Below are positions 39,901 to 54,739 of a stretch of DNA of 64,000 bases, piece after piece. The stretch's first letter is position 1; the number at the start of each line of letters is the position of its first letter. Source of the DNA: Tanytarsus gracilentus (lineage: Eukaryota; Arthropoda; Insecta; Diptera; Chironomidae); contig JAXRKN010000045.1 in the NCBI GenBank assembly GCA_038502055.1, positions 890,501 through 954,500 on the forward strand, given 5' to 3'. Under the pieces are notes generated by a model. It worked only from the letters and a program-made list of their open reading frames with translations, was not told where the DNA came from and ran no database searches. The position numbers and the translations under genes were made by a program.

Positions 39901-42900
39901 ATACAAAATAATTGTTTCAAGCTTCAAAGCATCTTTGCCACATTTTGTATCGATATTTTAACAATGAACATTTTCTTTGTCGCGATTTTTTATTCCCTTA
40001 ATATCGATTTCCATTTCATAAATTTCTTTCTCCTTCCTCGATCATAAATTGGGTGCTTGCTTTAATTGAAACGTTACAAATTTCACATCATCCCATGATT
40101 TATGATTTCTTATTGCATAGAATTGTGCCTAGCATGGCAGAGTGATTGATTGAGCTACAACAGCTTTTTCGTTCTACCCTTTTGCTCACTCCAAAAAAAA
40201 CCGAACACATATGTGCAGTTGAAATTGGTGTATTGTGGTGTCATGATGTCGGTATAGCGATGGGAATTTCAACACCCAATGCAATAATAATGCACACACA
40301 TCCACACACGATTTATCGCATTAACTTCGCTAATCCTTCATTTTTATAGCAAAACGGTGCGAGATTGAACGAAAAGTTTTCTCATCAGTTCATAAGCTAC
40401 GGGTGGGTGTAATTCGTAGCATGGAAATATGTTGCGTTCGTGATGTAGTTGATATTATAGGGTATTTACACATGTTTCAATTAAATTTAAATTAATATTT
40501 TTTGATTTAAATCAACTATAAGTTACAGTTCTATCAAAACGGTTTTAAGTAATTTTTTTAAATTTTGCTCTAAATTTTCTTAAAGTTCACCCTCCACCCC
40601 TTTTTTATTCAAATTCACTGCGCTGATAACAATTTGTATAACTGTGGGAGCTTCGGATTTTTCTTCGTATGTGAGCACGCAATGCTACAATTATTAACGT
40701 ATTGGAAAAGATTTAATATTGATAAAACATGCACCATTCACACCATTAGGCACGCAAAGAAGCGGAGATATGGATGTGGTGAAACGTTAGAAGTGTGAAC
40801 ATCGGGGAAAAGAGGCGTGAAAATTACTCCACATTTTTCATGGGGTCAGAAAAAGATATTTGAAAGGAATTTTCACATGCTCAGCACTTAAATTAAATTC
40901 ATTTTTTGAGTTCAAATTTACTTACAAATTTTCACTTTTTTTATTGCTTAATTTTGTATGCGGGTCCATGACGACAGTACGTGATTAAATTTACGCCTAT
41001 TATTCGAATTTATCTATAACATCATGCCTTTATTTATTTATCTTTGCTATCTCGTTTCCTCCTACTCCTTCGCATGAATTGTGCTATCGATAAGTTTGCT
41101 TTTCTAATCCTTAATTGAATCGAAGCCGAGTTTGAATGGACAATAAACTTTTCTCTGAGAGATCTCTTGATTGTTTTTAAATTAGAAAAAAGCACAAGTG
41201 AAGTGTTTATTGAGTTAAAAAGTGGGATAGAAAATATATTTTGAACTGTATTGATTCCTGTTCAAGAAATACTCATAAATTGATTGAATATTAAAAATAT
41301 TTTATAAAATTGACAACCAATGAACATATTTCTAAATATATTGAACAGCTTCAATTTTCACGGTTTTCATTAAAAGCTCTTTGAATTGACGCGCATTTTC
41401 CATCAAATAATAAGATGAAAATTATTAATGAACATCCTCCACGCTGAAGCACCTTTTCATTTCATGAATTTCAATCACTACCACTGTCGACTTTATCATC
41501 ATCAATAATTTTCTTCATCATCTAGAGAGAAAAAAGGTCCAATGGTTTCCTTCCTAAATATTTGTACATAAAATAATTTATGAGATCTTGTTGAAAGTGA
41601 ACAGAGCAAGAAGAAGAAATAATGAAAATTCTTTGGTCCATTATTAGATTTTATGAATTATTAATGAATAAAGAGGAAGAAGAAATTTTTCCTCTCATGC
41701 TGCTCGAAAGACTTTTTTAAAGAATCTTCTTTGTGGCGCTTTTGAAAGTTGAAAAGTTTGCTTATTAACTCGCGTCAGTGGCGCTGATGGTGAGGTGAAA
41801 AAAGATAAGAATTTCATTGTGTCGAGATTTTTAAAGTTTTCACAAAAAACAACCTTGAAAAGTTTAAAACGAGGCGAAAGATCGGAAAATGAGCAGATTT
41901 TTTGGAAAGACTTTAGCTTACAATTAACTCTTGTAGGAAGGTCTAAATTTATCTTTTTCATTTCAATAAATTAAAATAATTTAACTTTGAGATTTAAAAT
42001 ATACAACTTTTTTAAAAAATTATTTTTGAACGAACAACGCCACTATTAACATTACCACAAGAAGTTTTCATCACAAAATATTCTCTCTATAAATTATTCT
42101 AAAATTACACATTTTGAAAAAAATTTACAACACAAACTTTTTCTCTCTTTAACTTTTTTAATGAAATAGCTTAGCTTATCACAATTATGCACGGAAAACT
42201 TTTGCCTTTATGCGGAAAATTTTTCTCTCACAATAAATTTCCTCACTCGAAGAATCTCCTCGAAGCAATGGACTGCATTGTGTTAAAATTTACACGAAAC
42301 TTTTTTACAGCTCTGAAATTTTTCTAACTTCATTTTAAACTAACATCCATCATGATAATATCGCACGCTAAAAAACTCTTTCATCTCACACAACCGGTGG
42401 AAAGGAAAAATTTTTCACTCTTCGTTGAGTAGAAAGCAATTTTAAAAGTTTTCCTCTTCATTTCTTCCATCGTTCAGTTGGTTCAGTTTTCCATCCCACC
42501 ATGCAGCAGATTTTTTTATGATGCAATAAATTTATACACCGAAAGTCATCATTTTGATTTTAAAACAGCTCAAGTTGTAAAAGTTAAAAATCTGTGAAAA
42601 AAAATTCTTTTGTAAAAGTTGAATGCAAAAAAGAGTGAAAAAACATGAAGAAAAGTGAAAGCATAAAATATTTTTTGATGAGATTTTCTTGAACAGTAAA
42701 GATTTTGATTTAGCGGTAAGTTTGAGTCAAGGGTTGAAACTTTAATTATTTTTTTTATTTAAATTAGAAGCCTTTATAAATTGCAACTCTAGCTTTTGTT
42801 TTTCTTGGATTTTCTCCTTTTTTCCATGAAAGACGGTACTCAAGACAAAATTTCAATCTGCTGACTGTTGGAAAAATTCCCACACACTATTTTACACATA

Positions 42901-43549
42901 AATGTCTCGAACAAATTGAAAAGTCATTTATCATGAAAAAGACTCTCAAGCTCGTATGTGAGGAAAATGAGGAAAAATTGTGGTTATACGGGAATGAGTT
43001 GAAGCATGAAAAGGCAAAACAAAAACTTTTCTTCTCATCTCATCGTTTCCATGCTGGCTTTTTTGTGGTTTGTGAATGTGATGCGTTCAGCAGGAAAAAA
43101 GTTTTGCATTTAAAAGCTGCACATATATGTGAAAAGTTTTCCAATACAAGAGAATGAGTGAGTGAGTGAGATGAATTTTGTATCACTGGTTTTAGTTTTA
43201 ATGGATTTCTCTGTAACTTACTTTTATAGAATCCATTGCGGTCGATTTATTGCCACTTTTTCCTCTTCTCCAATGATGAATTGCGAATAGGATTTTTTGT
43301 GTGCTTTAAAATTGAATCCATTTAAGGGAAATTGGGAAACTTCTAAAAAGGGGAATGAAGTTTGATGTTTGTTTAGGGCTTCTGTTGTATTTTGGCTATT
43401 TTACTGTGAAAATTGTAGAGAGAAAATTTAAAGTTTATTTTTACACACTCTTGACTTTTTAATTTAAATACAATTCAATTTATTTAATTAAATGATCAGA
43501 TGACCATGATTGTATTTTGTAAAGACATTGAGAGCTCTTGAAACTACTA
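36985..43549. other. Intergenic, no gene recognised
   Basis: AT-rich sequence with short, motif-free ORFs. Minor simple repeats occur: a CATCATCATCATC run near 37251 and a GAGT tetranucleotide run near 43153-43170. No RNA gene was identified. Confidence 0.55.
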
Positions 43550-45000
43550 TATAGACAAATTGAATTATAAATTTCTTCAAAAAAAACATTTTTTGATCAC
43601 CTGCTTAAACAAAGCATGATACCCTAAACATTTATATATTTAATTTGTAGCATTGAACTTTAGCTTTCTAACGGTAGTAAAATTTTTTGGCAACAAGCAT
43701 GTTCAGGTCTTAAACAACTGCTTTTACTGAAACCCATACGTTTTTTGACATAGCAAATTCAGTTTTCTCATCAGTTATCCTTCAAAAGTATCTTTGAAAA
43801 TTCTGAAAAAATTCTCAAATGTTGGACTTAAATGTGGCTTCCTTTGAGTGAAGTTTTAAATTTTTCAGAATGTCGGTTCCATAAGATCCAGTACCTTTTA
43901 TAAAAATACAGTTTTGGGGTCCCACTGTACTTTTTGTGCGTCATATTTTGAATCTGACTTTAAATTCCAACTCCTTGATTAAATACCTATCCAGCAATAT
44001 ACATATGTCATAGGTTATGCTTAGTTATCAGCCAAATCGAAGCCCATAATTGTCAACTGGATCTTTTTTCTCTCAGCGGAACCAACAATAATCAGCTGTA
44101 CAGCAGAGCTGGATGAACTTTTTCCAATTTTTTTTTCAGATTCTGACTTATTAAAGTCAAAAGAACAGATAATGCCTTGCATGAATGCTTATTCAATGAC
44201 GGGAAATACGATTTTTCAGAGCCTAAAGTTTAAAAGTAGGAAATCACATAGAATTTCTTCTTTTTCTACTCATTCTCCATACAAATTCTCTGAATGTACG
44301 AATGTTCGCTCTTCTTTAAACTTTAGGCTCTGAAAAATCGTATTTCCCGTCAGTGAATAAGCATTCATGCAAGGCATTATCTGTTCTTTTGACTTTAATA
44401 AGTCAGAATCTGAAAAAAAAAATTGGAAAAAGTTCATCCAGCTCTGCTGTACAGCTGTTTTTTGTTGGTTCCGCTGAGAGAAAAAAGATCCAGTAGACAA
44501 TTATGGGCTTCGATTTGGCTGATAACTAAGCATAACCTATGACATATGTATATTGCTGGATAGGTATTTAATCAAGGAGTTGGAATTTAAAGTCAGATTC
44601 AAAATATGACGCACAAAAAGTACAGTGGGACCCCAAAACTGTATTTTTATAAAAGGTACTGGATCTTATGGAACCGACATTCTGAAAAATTTAAAACTTC
44701 ACTCAAAGGAAGCCACATTTAAGTCCAACATTTGAGAATTTTTTCAGAATTTTCCAAGATACTTTTGAAGGATAACTGATGAGAAAACTGAATTTGCTAT
44801 GTCAAAAAACGTATGGGTTTCAGTAAAAGCAGTTGTTTAAGACCTGAACATGCTTGTTGCCAAAAAATTTTACTACCATTAGAAAGCTAAAGTCCAATGC
44901 TACAAATTAAATATATAAATGTTTAGGCTATCATGCTTTGTTTAAGCAGGTGATCAAAAAATGTTTTTTTTGAAGAAATTTATAATTCAATTTGTCTATA
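43550..45000. mobile_element. Near-perfect palindromic foldback element
   Basis: Two inverted arms of about 685 bp (43550-44234 and 44315-45000) surround an 80-bp loop. The outer end TATAGACAAATTGAATTATA has its complement ending at 45000. I saw about ten base differences between the arms, for example CTAACGG versus CTAATGG, and AATAATC versus AAAAAAC before AGCTGTACAGC. So it is not a simple assembly mirror of a single sequence. No target-site duplication is obvious, and no transposase-like ORF exists; a 76-codon frame in the right arm has no recognised motif. It is most likely a non-autonomous foldback transposon. Confidence 0.85.
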
Positions 45001-48000
45001 CAGTAATTAAATTTCCGAGAAACTGGAAATTGTAAATTTCAAGGATATCTCCGTAAAGTTCTCTAGTTTATATTTTTTGCAACCCCTTTAAGTGTCACTA
45101 TGCAGTGATTGATATTCCATTTAAACTTTTTATTCGACTTTCTTATCAAAATTATTTTTTTTGTTGACAAACTCTGAATACAAAACTTTTTATTCCTTTT
45201 CACTCGCTTTAATTTTTAATTTTTCAGCAGTATCCTGCATTATAAGAAATTTTATTTTTTAACTTTTCACAACAGTTTTTAGTGTTTCCCTTATTGCTTT
45301 CTTGCAGAAACATTTGAAAGTGTCTTGTGGCCAGAGTTGACATTCCGAAAGTTTTTGCGAGAGAAAAAGTTTTTTTTATCACTTAATATGCGTGTATGAA
45401 ATTTGTAGTTGTTTGGTAAAGTTCATTGTGGTAAGGATTATTGCTTGATTTTTTAATTAAATTGGATAAGTTTGAATTTTTTTCATGAGTTATTATTACT
45501 AGGATGTTAATAAAATTAATTCTCAATCTTGATGAAACTTGGTAAATCGGTTAATTTTGCCCATAAGTTGCAGCACTTTATCTCTTCTCCTCTTAGTGTC
45601 ATTAACAAATGGACCCTTTCCTTATGCGGTAACAAGTTCACAAACTTGTGTGTGCATTTATCTTACTTGTAAGCCAAGAAAAAGTAAGCAAAACAGCCAC
45701 AAAAAAAGTTCCCTCAAAGTCATTAACGAAAAGAACCGTAAAGGATGTTTTCTTCGTGCCATAAGGGAGGATTGACTTCTGACTAATTAATGAACATTTT
45801 CCTACAAACCACCAGCGAGAGCGAATAATGTGATAATGTTGATGCTACGCATAAAATTACATTAGAACGAACTAACATCGTTTAGTTCGAATAGAGAGCG
45901 AACAAGAAGAGAAATGAAGAAATAAATCCTCCCACATACACACGGAGTTGATACAAAGCTGTGGTTTTTATTTAGCCTCAACCTACAAATTGACCCTTGA
46001 TGAATAATTTTTATCTTATTTACCTTTGTTAAGATAACAAGGGAAAGACCTTTGAAATTTCAATAAAGTTTGAACAATAATTTTATATGTAACTTAGCAA
46101 AAATTATTATTTTTCACCCCTTTTTATTTTCATGTTGCTAGACATTTTAATTGAAGAAAATGTATAACAAGTTTTTGATTTCTATCCCTTTTTGATATAT
46201 AAAAGCTATACCAAGTATTACAATTTTATCTATTTAATGCTTTGAGATGTTTTGATGAAAATTAGTTTACACTATGCGTAAAAGGTAAATTTATGTGCTG
46301 TAACGTGTATAGTTGTGATAGGAGGCAGATATGAGAATAACAAATTAAAATGTTGCTAAACATTTGTGTCAAGTGAATATGAATGAAACGATATAATTCA
46401 AATTAACGGGGAAGGCAGTTTAGTTGTTAATTGACTTAGCAGCTAACTTAAAATATTAAAACCTAGGATGGAACCAACATGAGATTTTTAATTATTTTGC
46501 AACCCAAATTTCTAATCTTTATTATTCTAAAAAAATTCAATCTCTTTAATAAAATTCTCGAAAATCACACAAAGAATCCTTTTATTTTTAATCATTAAAT
46601 AAAATTAATCAAACTTGCTCCCGTTCACGTACAAAAAACATATAAGAAAATTTCACTGTGAGATAAAAACAATTGTTAATTAAGTATGTAAAAAGAAGAA
46701 TTTCCGCACAAGAAAATTTTAATTCTTCAAGTTGTTCTTCATGCATATGATTATGTGGGAACGTGCTTCATTTACCTCTCGTTCGTTCAAACACTCATGA
46801 AGATTTTAATCTAATTTTCACGAGCTTATGCTACAATTTCACAAAATATTTTGAATTATTATTTTAAACTCTCTTAAGAAACTCATAAATTGAGTCATAA
46901 AATTGTTTCAAAAGAATTTTTATGATTTTCACTTAGGTGGTTAATGAAAAGATGGAAAAATTATTAATAAAGTAGATAAATAAGGTGAAAATGCCACTAA
47001 CATGTGTTGCAAGGTAAAAAAGGTTTGAATTAGGAAAGTTTTTCATATCAAATTTGATTCAAAATTCTTCACTTAAAGCTCATTAAAATTGAAAAAAAAA
47101 AGAATTTTTACAGAATTCATAAAAATCCGTCACTATCAAGCGTGAAAGAAAATAACGGTAAAGAACAAGCCTAAACGCTCACATGAAAATTTCTAATCCT
47201 TCATTGCATCATAAATAATTAATTTTTCAATTATGTTTATTTATGCTTTCGCTTGGGTTTTCCTTAAAATGTTACCGAGAGGCTCACACACGTGAGAAGG
47301 AGAGAAAAAATTGATTAAATAATTTTTTATGTCAAGTTTTTAGTGCGTGAAATTTTTTATAAGCTCTTCTGGGAATTTTTTTCTCAAAGAAAATATCAAC
47401 AACGTTGCGATACGAGTTTTATGCAAATTTTTGTTTTTAAGCCTTATAAAATATTTAATGAATGCAAATACACTTGATTATTAAGTTTCCTTTTAGTAAC
47501 AAAATTAGGATGAAATTTTTGAATTTTTTTTTAAAAATACATAATTTTTTGAATCTATAAAAAACTCATTATTTGATGGTAAATGGCATAAAAATTTGAC
47601 TGCACTCTCTTCATTTCTCCCCATTCTTCATCTCACACATTTCATTTCACTTCAACTCAACTGACAAAATGAATAATGAAGGTGTGAAACCAGAAAAAAG
47701 ATTCCTGCATATGTTCACACACAGAAAAATCAAGTTGAGATTTTATATGTTAAACTCAGCCATCAACATGACGTAAATTTGCTTTTGATTGATCAATTAA
47801 TGGGGAAATAAATTGCTCAAGTCACACTTAAGAACAATTTGTCATTTCGTAATAATTTGAACTGAAATTTTAAAAGGAATTTGTTCGAGTTTTACAAATT
47901 TGGAACTTCTAATGATAATTTTATAAATTGAATTTTTTTCTCACATCAATTACAAAATTTCTATGTTATTTCAATTCCTAAGTTGGTAAAAAAATGTTGA

Positions 48001-51000
48001 AATTTGGGTTATAAATCTTTCGCTTTCATCCCCATGACGATTTTCCACGATGATGATCATCATGATGAAAAAAGGAGAAAAGTTTCCATTTATATTGACA
48101 CATCTCTGCCGCACAATTTAAAAGCAATTTTGAGAGGATCTTGGAAGGCAAAGGCAATAAATTTTCCACTTTCATTCTTTTTTGAGGGATCTCGGTGGTG
48201 ACTTAAAATGGATATAAATTGGAAATGTGAGCTTAACTCAAGGGGGAATTACATCCTTTTTTTCTTAATAGCTTTATTTCCTTTTTGACATGACAGCCAA
48301 AATAAATTTTTTACCTCTGAGAAGGATAAAAAAGTTAATTGAAGTGTCAATGGAGAAATTTGTTTTAAGAAATTAAAAATAAATTTTGTGCTTGATTAAA
48401 AAAGTTTAAATGCAATAAATTAAGATGAAAATTTTCAAATTTTAAACTCTATTAATCTCTTTGTTTTGAGAATATTATATTATTTTTATCTTAAAATTTA
48501 TGAATTTCATTAAATTCTACACACAATTCTATTGAATCTAACGCAACACAACGTGATTGATGTCTTTTAATTGTGCCTCCCCTCAAAAATGTTTAATTTC
48601 ACCTCATAAATCTCACCCAATGCAATTGAAGCGAAGAAAATTTTCATCATCATAAGTTGGACGTTAATTTATTCACACACAGCTCCGAAAAAAAGTCATT
48701 CAAGTGAATTTTTGCCATTTTTCTTGCTCTTATTTTTATCTTTTTTCTTCTCACACCCACCGTACAAAGTCGCGGATGATGCAGTTATGGATGGAAGCGT
48801 TGAGCGCGAGATTTATGAGTTGTGTTTAGCACATGAAATGAGATAAAAACTTTTTCGTATCGCAATGGAGCAACAATGAGGGTGGATTCATCCAGAGGGA
48901 AAAAATTTTAAAATGTTAACAGTTAAATTTTATAGTAATAAATTTTTCTTAAACTTTTATTTACTATTCGCCGTTAATTAGAAAATTAAATTTTCTAATA
49001 AAAAATCCGAAAATTGCGCTCTTTTGAGTGTTATAATTTTCTTTTTGCTTGCAAATCCTCATAAAAATTGCGAGTTAGGAACTTCCAAAGAGCTCTCTGC
49101 TAAGAAGATGATTTTTAATAACACATTATAAATCTTACGCGATGTTGTGCCAGGAGCTTCTCCATGCAGTTGGTATAAATAATAATTTATGCTCTCTTGC
49201 GCGCCTTCATCCACTCGACATTAATTTTTTACCCTCACGCTCCTAACGCAAAAGTATCCTCACATCAAATTTGTCACGAAATTGTTGCTCATCTTTCACT
49301 TCAAATTAATTTTTTTCTCTTTTGTGAGTGCGGGAAAATTTGTTTAAAAATTTGAGCTGTAAAGTTTTTGTTCTCATGCAATTTGCATAAATGATGATGC
49401 CATAATATCGCAGCCATAAATTAACTTTTCTGCATTAGCGAGAGAGCGAATGATGAAGAATGGCGGTACGAGATAAATGTGAAGAAATAATGTAGAGCGT
49501 GGAAAATTGCTCTTTATGGCGATGTCGAAAGGATGATGCGTTGAAGATGCATCTGGGTGCAAAATTTTTTCTATCGATTTCAGCTTCATAGTTTTAATGA
49601 AACTTCTTCAAAATGTTAAAATTCAAGAGCATAGTTTTTTATAGGATTAAAAATTGTTTCATCAAAACTTTAATCTCACTAACTATAATTAAATTTTTCC
49701 ACCTTTCTCGCTTCCTCAATTCCATCTCATTCTCATAGTTTCGAACTCAATATTCAGATTTTTTTATTTGCATTGAACTTCATCCAATTCGATTTTTATG
49801 CTCGAAAGTGGCACTATAAACTTTTCAAATCTAAAAGAGAGTGAAAAACTTTTTATTCATTCTCAAACAAACTGACGAGGACTCTCACAGTGGCATGTAT
49901 TGAATGTACTCGTTCACATATTTGTGTTCATGGTCAAATGGATAAACAAGATAGAAAGTGAAAGAGTAAAGAGGGTGAGCTTCCATATGTGGATGACATT
50001 TTTATATAAAATGAAGTGACATCGAAGGCAAACAGAGACGCTCAAATGGAGGTCGGAGGGTTCGGTTGACCTTTATCAATAGTTTGATGGGCTAGTTGGT
50101 AAAGCTCAATATATTTATGGATGAAAAATTAATTTTTAAAAGATTGGCATTTTTGATCGTATTTTAAACTTTTCAGCAGCAACAGATTTTCAAAATTATC
50201 CTTATTATGTTATAAGCTCAGCACTTTAAAAAATCCCCGATTAACTTGATGAGTTTTCTTCTTACTAATCCTTAAAAATCATTAATCGTTTTTGTGGCTT
50301 TTCAACTCTTTTTTCCTCATCATATTTAAAAATATTTTCCACAAAGATGCTGAACCCTCACATTCACTCGATTATGGAATTTTTAATCAGAAATTCTTTT
50401 ATAAACTAAGAAAATCCGCAAGAAATAATTTCGCCTTTCGAATATTGTTTGCCATTAAAAATAATGAACCCAATTTTCTTCTTTTTTTATTCATTCGAGA
50501 GAAAATCAAATTACTCTAGCAGATGCTGACGGTGGCTGGTTATGAGTCGAGATGGCGGAGGAAGAAGATTCGAAATGTTTCAATTATTACAGAGTGAGGT
50601 TGCGGCTGATGATTTAATGGCGCATAATTTTAATGAAAAAGTGCTATGGATTAATTAAAATGAGATGAAAAGGAAAAAAGGAAAACTTACTTTCGTCAGT
50701 GGTTCACGCATAATTAACTCTAATCAAAAAAATTTAATTTTTTAAAATTAAAAATATTTGTTTTTACCAACTTGACCTGCAAAATAAGAACAAGATTCAG
50801 CATGGTATGGATTACAAGCGTAAGCACTGTAGGTTACGCTAAAAACTAAAGAACAGAAAGCAATAAATATGTTTAAATTCAAAAGTGAAAAAATGCTTTC
50901 CAAATTAAAAGAAGTTTGTTTTAAAAAGTTATATTAAATTTTGTGTAGAATCGCAAGTATAATTCTTTAATATTCAATATAATTCTTCTTTAACAGAACT

Positions 51001-54000
51001 AATCATCCAAGCATCATCAACTTAAATACCCTCCAAATGTGTAATAAAAATTTCATTGCACATTAGCAAATGTTTCAGGCTAATTAAGTAAGTGAAAAAT
51101 ATCTCTGAAACTTTTTTTCATGCCATCGTGTGTGTTATAATTTTTCCCAAATCCCCTAATCTACACCCGTAACAACATCAGTGGAAGAGAGAAAAATGTG
51201 TCGTGCAGAATAATTTATACTCGAGTATTTATCACGTACTTGTTACACATCTGAAGTTCTAAGGATTTTTTTATGATTGTGTACAGTGAACAAGCTTAAT
51301 TAAAGATTCAAGAAGAAAAATTTCAAGATCGGAAAATCCTGAATTTTTTTCCGTGTGAGGGTAGTAAAAAATGTAAACGGACTCGAGTGAATTATGTTGT
51401 CGAGATAAACAGTAATTTTCACCTAGAATCGCTGTATGACACACAAAACTGGATTATGTGCTTACCGATGAGATATTCCTGAGGTGGAAATTCAGTGCAG
51501 GGATAAAATTGGTATGACACAAGGAAATGAAATAAATTTACTCGAAACTCTTGGCAAAGAAAGCTAAATGTTTGTAAATCGATTGTGAAGCTTTAATATT
51601 AGGTTTGAGAACTAAAATTTTAATCGGAGATTAAAGTTTAAATCTGTTGGATTAATTAAACTAACTCAATCGAGATATTACAGCGTCCACCACATTATTT
51701 TCATCTAACAAATTATTTTCCACTTTCTTGCTCTCTAAAATTACTTTTTGAGTTTTCTTTGATCTTTAAAATTTTACCGTCCGCCAAGGGACATAAAATT
51801 TACATAAATTAATTAATTTTAGCGTTTGTTTAGAAAAATTCCCATCGACGCTGAAATTGCATTTACAACTTTATTTCATGTCCTTTTCCATTCGTGGTGC
51901 GATGTTCCATGTTCATTGCCCATTCGATTATGTATTCATGCAACCATTTTCAGTTTATATTGTGTCGCATGTGTGCCAAATGTTCACAGCATAATTTATG
52001 GAACAGCAAAATTCTTTGCGTATGAAGTTCTTAGAGTGAATATTGTGTGTTGATAATAGAGTCAGCAAGTTATTTCTTCTATGAACAGTTGTTGCTCAGT
52101 GATATTTACGAGATAATGTAAAATGAATTCAAACAAATTTAAGAGGGTTAAATTGTGTAAAAATATCAGTCAGCTTAAACATTTAACAACCCTTGAAATG
52201 AATTAAATTTAATTAAATCGACAAAAATATCCATTCAACCGCAAAATCGGAGTCTCTTCGTGACAAACGAAATCTTACTTCCACCCTTGAATCGACCACA
52301 CAAAGTGACATTCGGGGTTGCTTCAAAAAATAATTTCGATTGTCACTTTACTTCCGTCCTCCCATAAATTACACTTTCGACATCCTATTTAAGGGAAAAT
52401 CCACTCACGCTAATGCTCAATGAGATAACGAAGGAGAAATTTTTCTAATGAGGAAAAGCTTTTCATGCGCTTAATAAATCAGAGCGCATTAAAAGGCACA
52501 AAAATGTCTCCACTGATAAGCCATTGTGAAATCGAGTGTGAAAATTTTGCGATAAATTTATTCTCGCTTGCTTTTATTTTTCCGCTGTCCTTCTTCTCCC
52601 CAACCTATGTCACTTCCACGTGCTGCGAGTATGTGTTGAGATGACTCGTTTGCATAAGTCGAGACTGAACACGGCTTTTAGATTTAGTTTTTCCATGTGA
52701 CATGAAAACGCTCATCATCCCCCAGAAAAAATCCCATTTTTCTGTCATTCTGAATGGATTTTTGTTCTTGTGGAATTTCAAGTGGTGAAAGATCTTTAAA
52801 TTGAAAAAATTGTTTAGATTATTATAAAAATCTGCAAAAATTTAACATTTTTTACTTTTAAAACATTTGCAAAATTTTCCATACACGGCGTGTCACACAT
52901 TTTGCAATAAATCTTTCACTTGCTTCTTCTTCAACCTCCCCATTTATATACAAAACATTCTCAGATTTTCTCTCTGTGAAACACAAAGCCAAGCGTATCA
53001 TCAAACGTGAGAGAGAGAGAATTTCATGCCTCGTTGGAATTAATGTTGTGCATCACTTTTTCATTTAATTTATGTTTTTATATATTTCAGTAGGTACAAA
53101 GAAGGGAGAAAAAAGAAAAGTATTTTAATGTCATTTTGATTGCAGATTTTTCAGAAACATAAATTTCCGCAAAAGTGTAATGCGAATTTTGTGTTGCGTG
53201 TTTTACATGAGTGAAAAAGAAAAAATGAAGCTAAGAGTGAAATATTTAATTTTTTATAGAATCATTTTCTTTTCAAATCGTAACTTAAAACCTGGATGAG
53301 GATTTAAAAAAGATATATGTAAAATTTTGACTTTTTAATTTTCATGAAATTTAAAAAAATCGATTTTTTTTTAAAATTAAAAAATCCTTAGAAGAAATAC
53401 TTCCGTCCCTAATTTTTTAATTACGGTAAAAGCTTGCAATTGACTTCACTTCCCACATTTATCACATCCAATAAACTTTACCTCATTAAACATTCAATCA
53501 AAATCCTCTTACATGCTAACATATCCTTGGAAAAATCTTAACTTTCCTCATTCATAAATGAGAAAGTTTATTTTTCTTCTCCTGCTGTCATTCATTTCTT
53601 CTTCCATGTTATGTTCATTTTCTCATCAAAGCCAATCCATTTAATTAAATGAAATATACAAATGCTTCCATAATCGGATTATTAATGATAAGTGATTTTC
53701 CATCATAATAAATTACGCTACACAAGTATTTTCATAATTTCGTTTCCCTTGTGTGCGATTTAGGATGGAAGAGGTTATTATAAAACTGAAAAAAAAAATC
53801 AAGCAGTAAATAATTATTAGTAATTTAAGTTTGTTTTAAATTAATTGGTGTTTTAAAACGCTTTTAATTACATAATGGATAAATTCTAAAAATAAAGTTC
53901 AATCAAGGAAATTTGTTTGAATTAGTTTCAATACTTAGTCTTTTGCTTATAAAAGTTTCTTTACCAAAATGTTCATGATCAAATGCTCAAATCATATCAT

Positions 54001-54652
54001 AAGCATCAATAGGCGCTGTCATTAGGAAAAAATCCCTCTCGAAGTTTGACATAAATTTATTTCAATTTTCTATATCGTTCAATATTGTACAAGCAAACTA
54101 ATTAGAGAGCATTTCCATTTTGCCAGCATTTGTGTGCGTAAAGAAAGCGAGGGATAAAGCTCGGTTGTTCTTCGATGATTAATAACGCTGACATTTTCCC
54201 TCACAGCCACTTAAAATGATTGGCGGTTTAATATCTTTATTAAGTAAGCAGCCAGATACTTTTCGGCAGCGAGAAGCACGCGCGTGGTTTCATTGAAATT
54301 TCCTTTTCGTGGAAAATTATTTTCAATGATAAATTATTAAAGGGAATTAAAAGTGAAATTTTTAATAAGAGGATTTTTTAATGAAATTAAGTATGGGGAT
54401 TAAGTTAGCATCCGACGAAATGGCGCGTTTTGAACAAAATTATCAAAATACTCGATATGAGTCATGTTTTATTCTTTACTTTGTAAAATTACCAAAAATG
54501 GTAGTAAATCACAATTAAAATCAAGGGATGGACGCTCTGGTTAAAGATAAAAATATATAATTTTGAAAGTTAATTTTTAAATTTTTTAATTGATTTAAAT
54601 TTTTTAAAAACAAACTTCTAAAAATATTGCAAACCCTTTGAAGTTAAAAGAG
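45001..54652. other. Intergenic, no gene recognised
   Basis: Nearly 10 kb without an exon chain, domain motif or RNA gene that I can support. The sequence is AT-rich throughout, with short GA-repeat runs near 53007-53020. Distal enhancers may be present but cannot be seen. Confidence 0.55.
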
Positions 54653-54690
54653 TATTTAACCACTCGATGTGTGACTCACATTTGTCAGTT
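54653..54690 (+). promoter_or_regulatory. Candidate TATA + Inr core promoter of the esterase
   Basis: TATTTAA at 54653-54659 lies 28-34 bases upstream of the A in an arthropod initiator TCAGTT (54685-54690, A+1 at 54687). The resulting 5'UTR would be 53 bases to the ATG at 54740. Spacing and motifs suit a TATA-type promoter. Confidence 0.5.
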
Positions 54691-54739
54691 TTGCTTTCGA
54701 TTTCGTTCTCTCAACACGCGATTTTTTTCTCTTCAAAAA

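Noticed and set aside
40133..40200. tRNA-like stretch with ATGGCAGAGTG
   Set aside because: Resembles an A-box but no B-box or cloverleaf can be drawn from the following bases.
44270..44500. 76-codon ORF in the right arm of the palindromic element
   Set aside because: No transposase motif, no other ORF, and the left arm carries the same DNA in inverse orientation. Treated as non-coding.
50060..50115. tRNA-like GGGCTAGTTGGTAAAGC
   Set aside because: The D-arm-like piece has no acceptor stem, anticodon arm or downstream B-box; the only GGTTCG-like motif is upstream of it.
54638..54739. N-terminal extension of the esterase
   Set aside because: The frame is open upstream but begins at TTG. The ATG at 54740 has good context and gives the usual family N-terminus, and an Inr lies within the extension.
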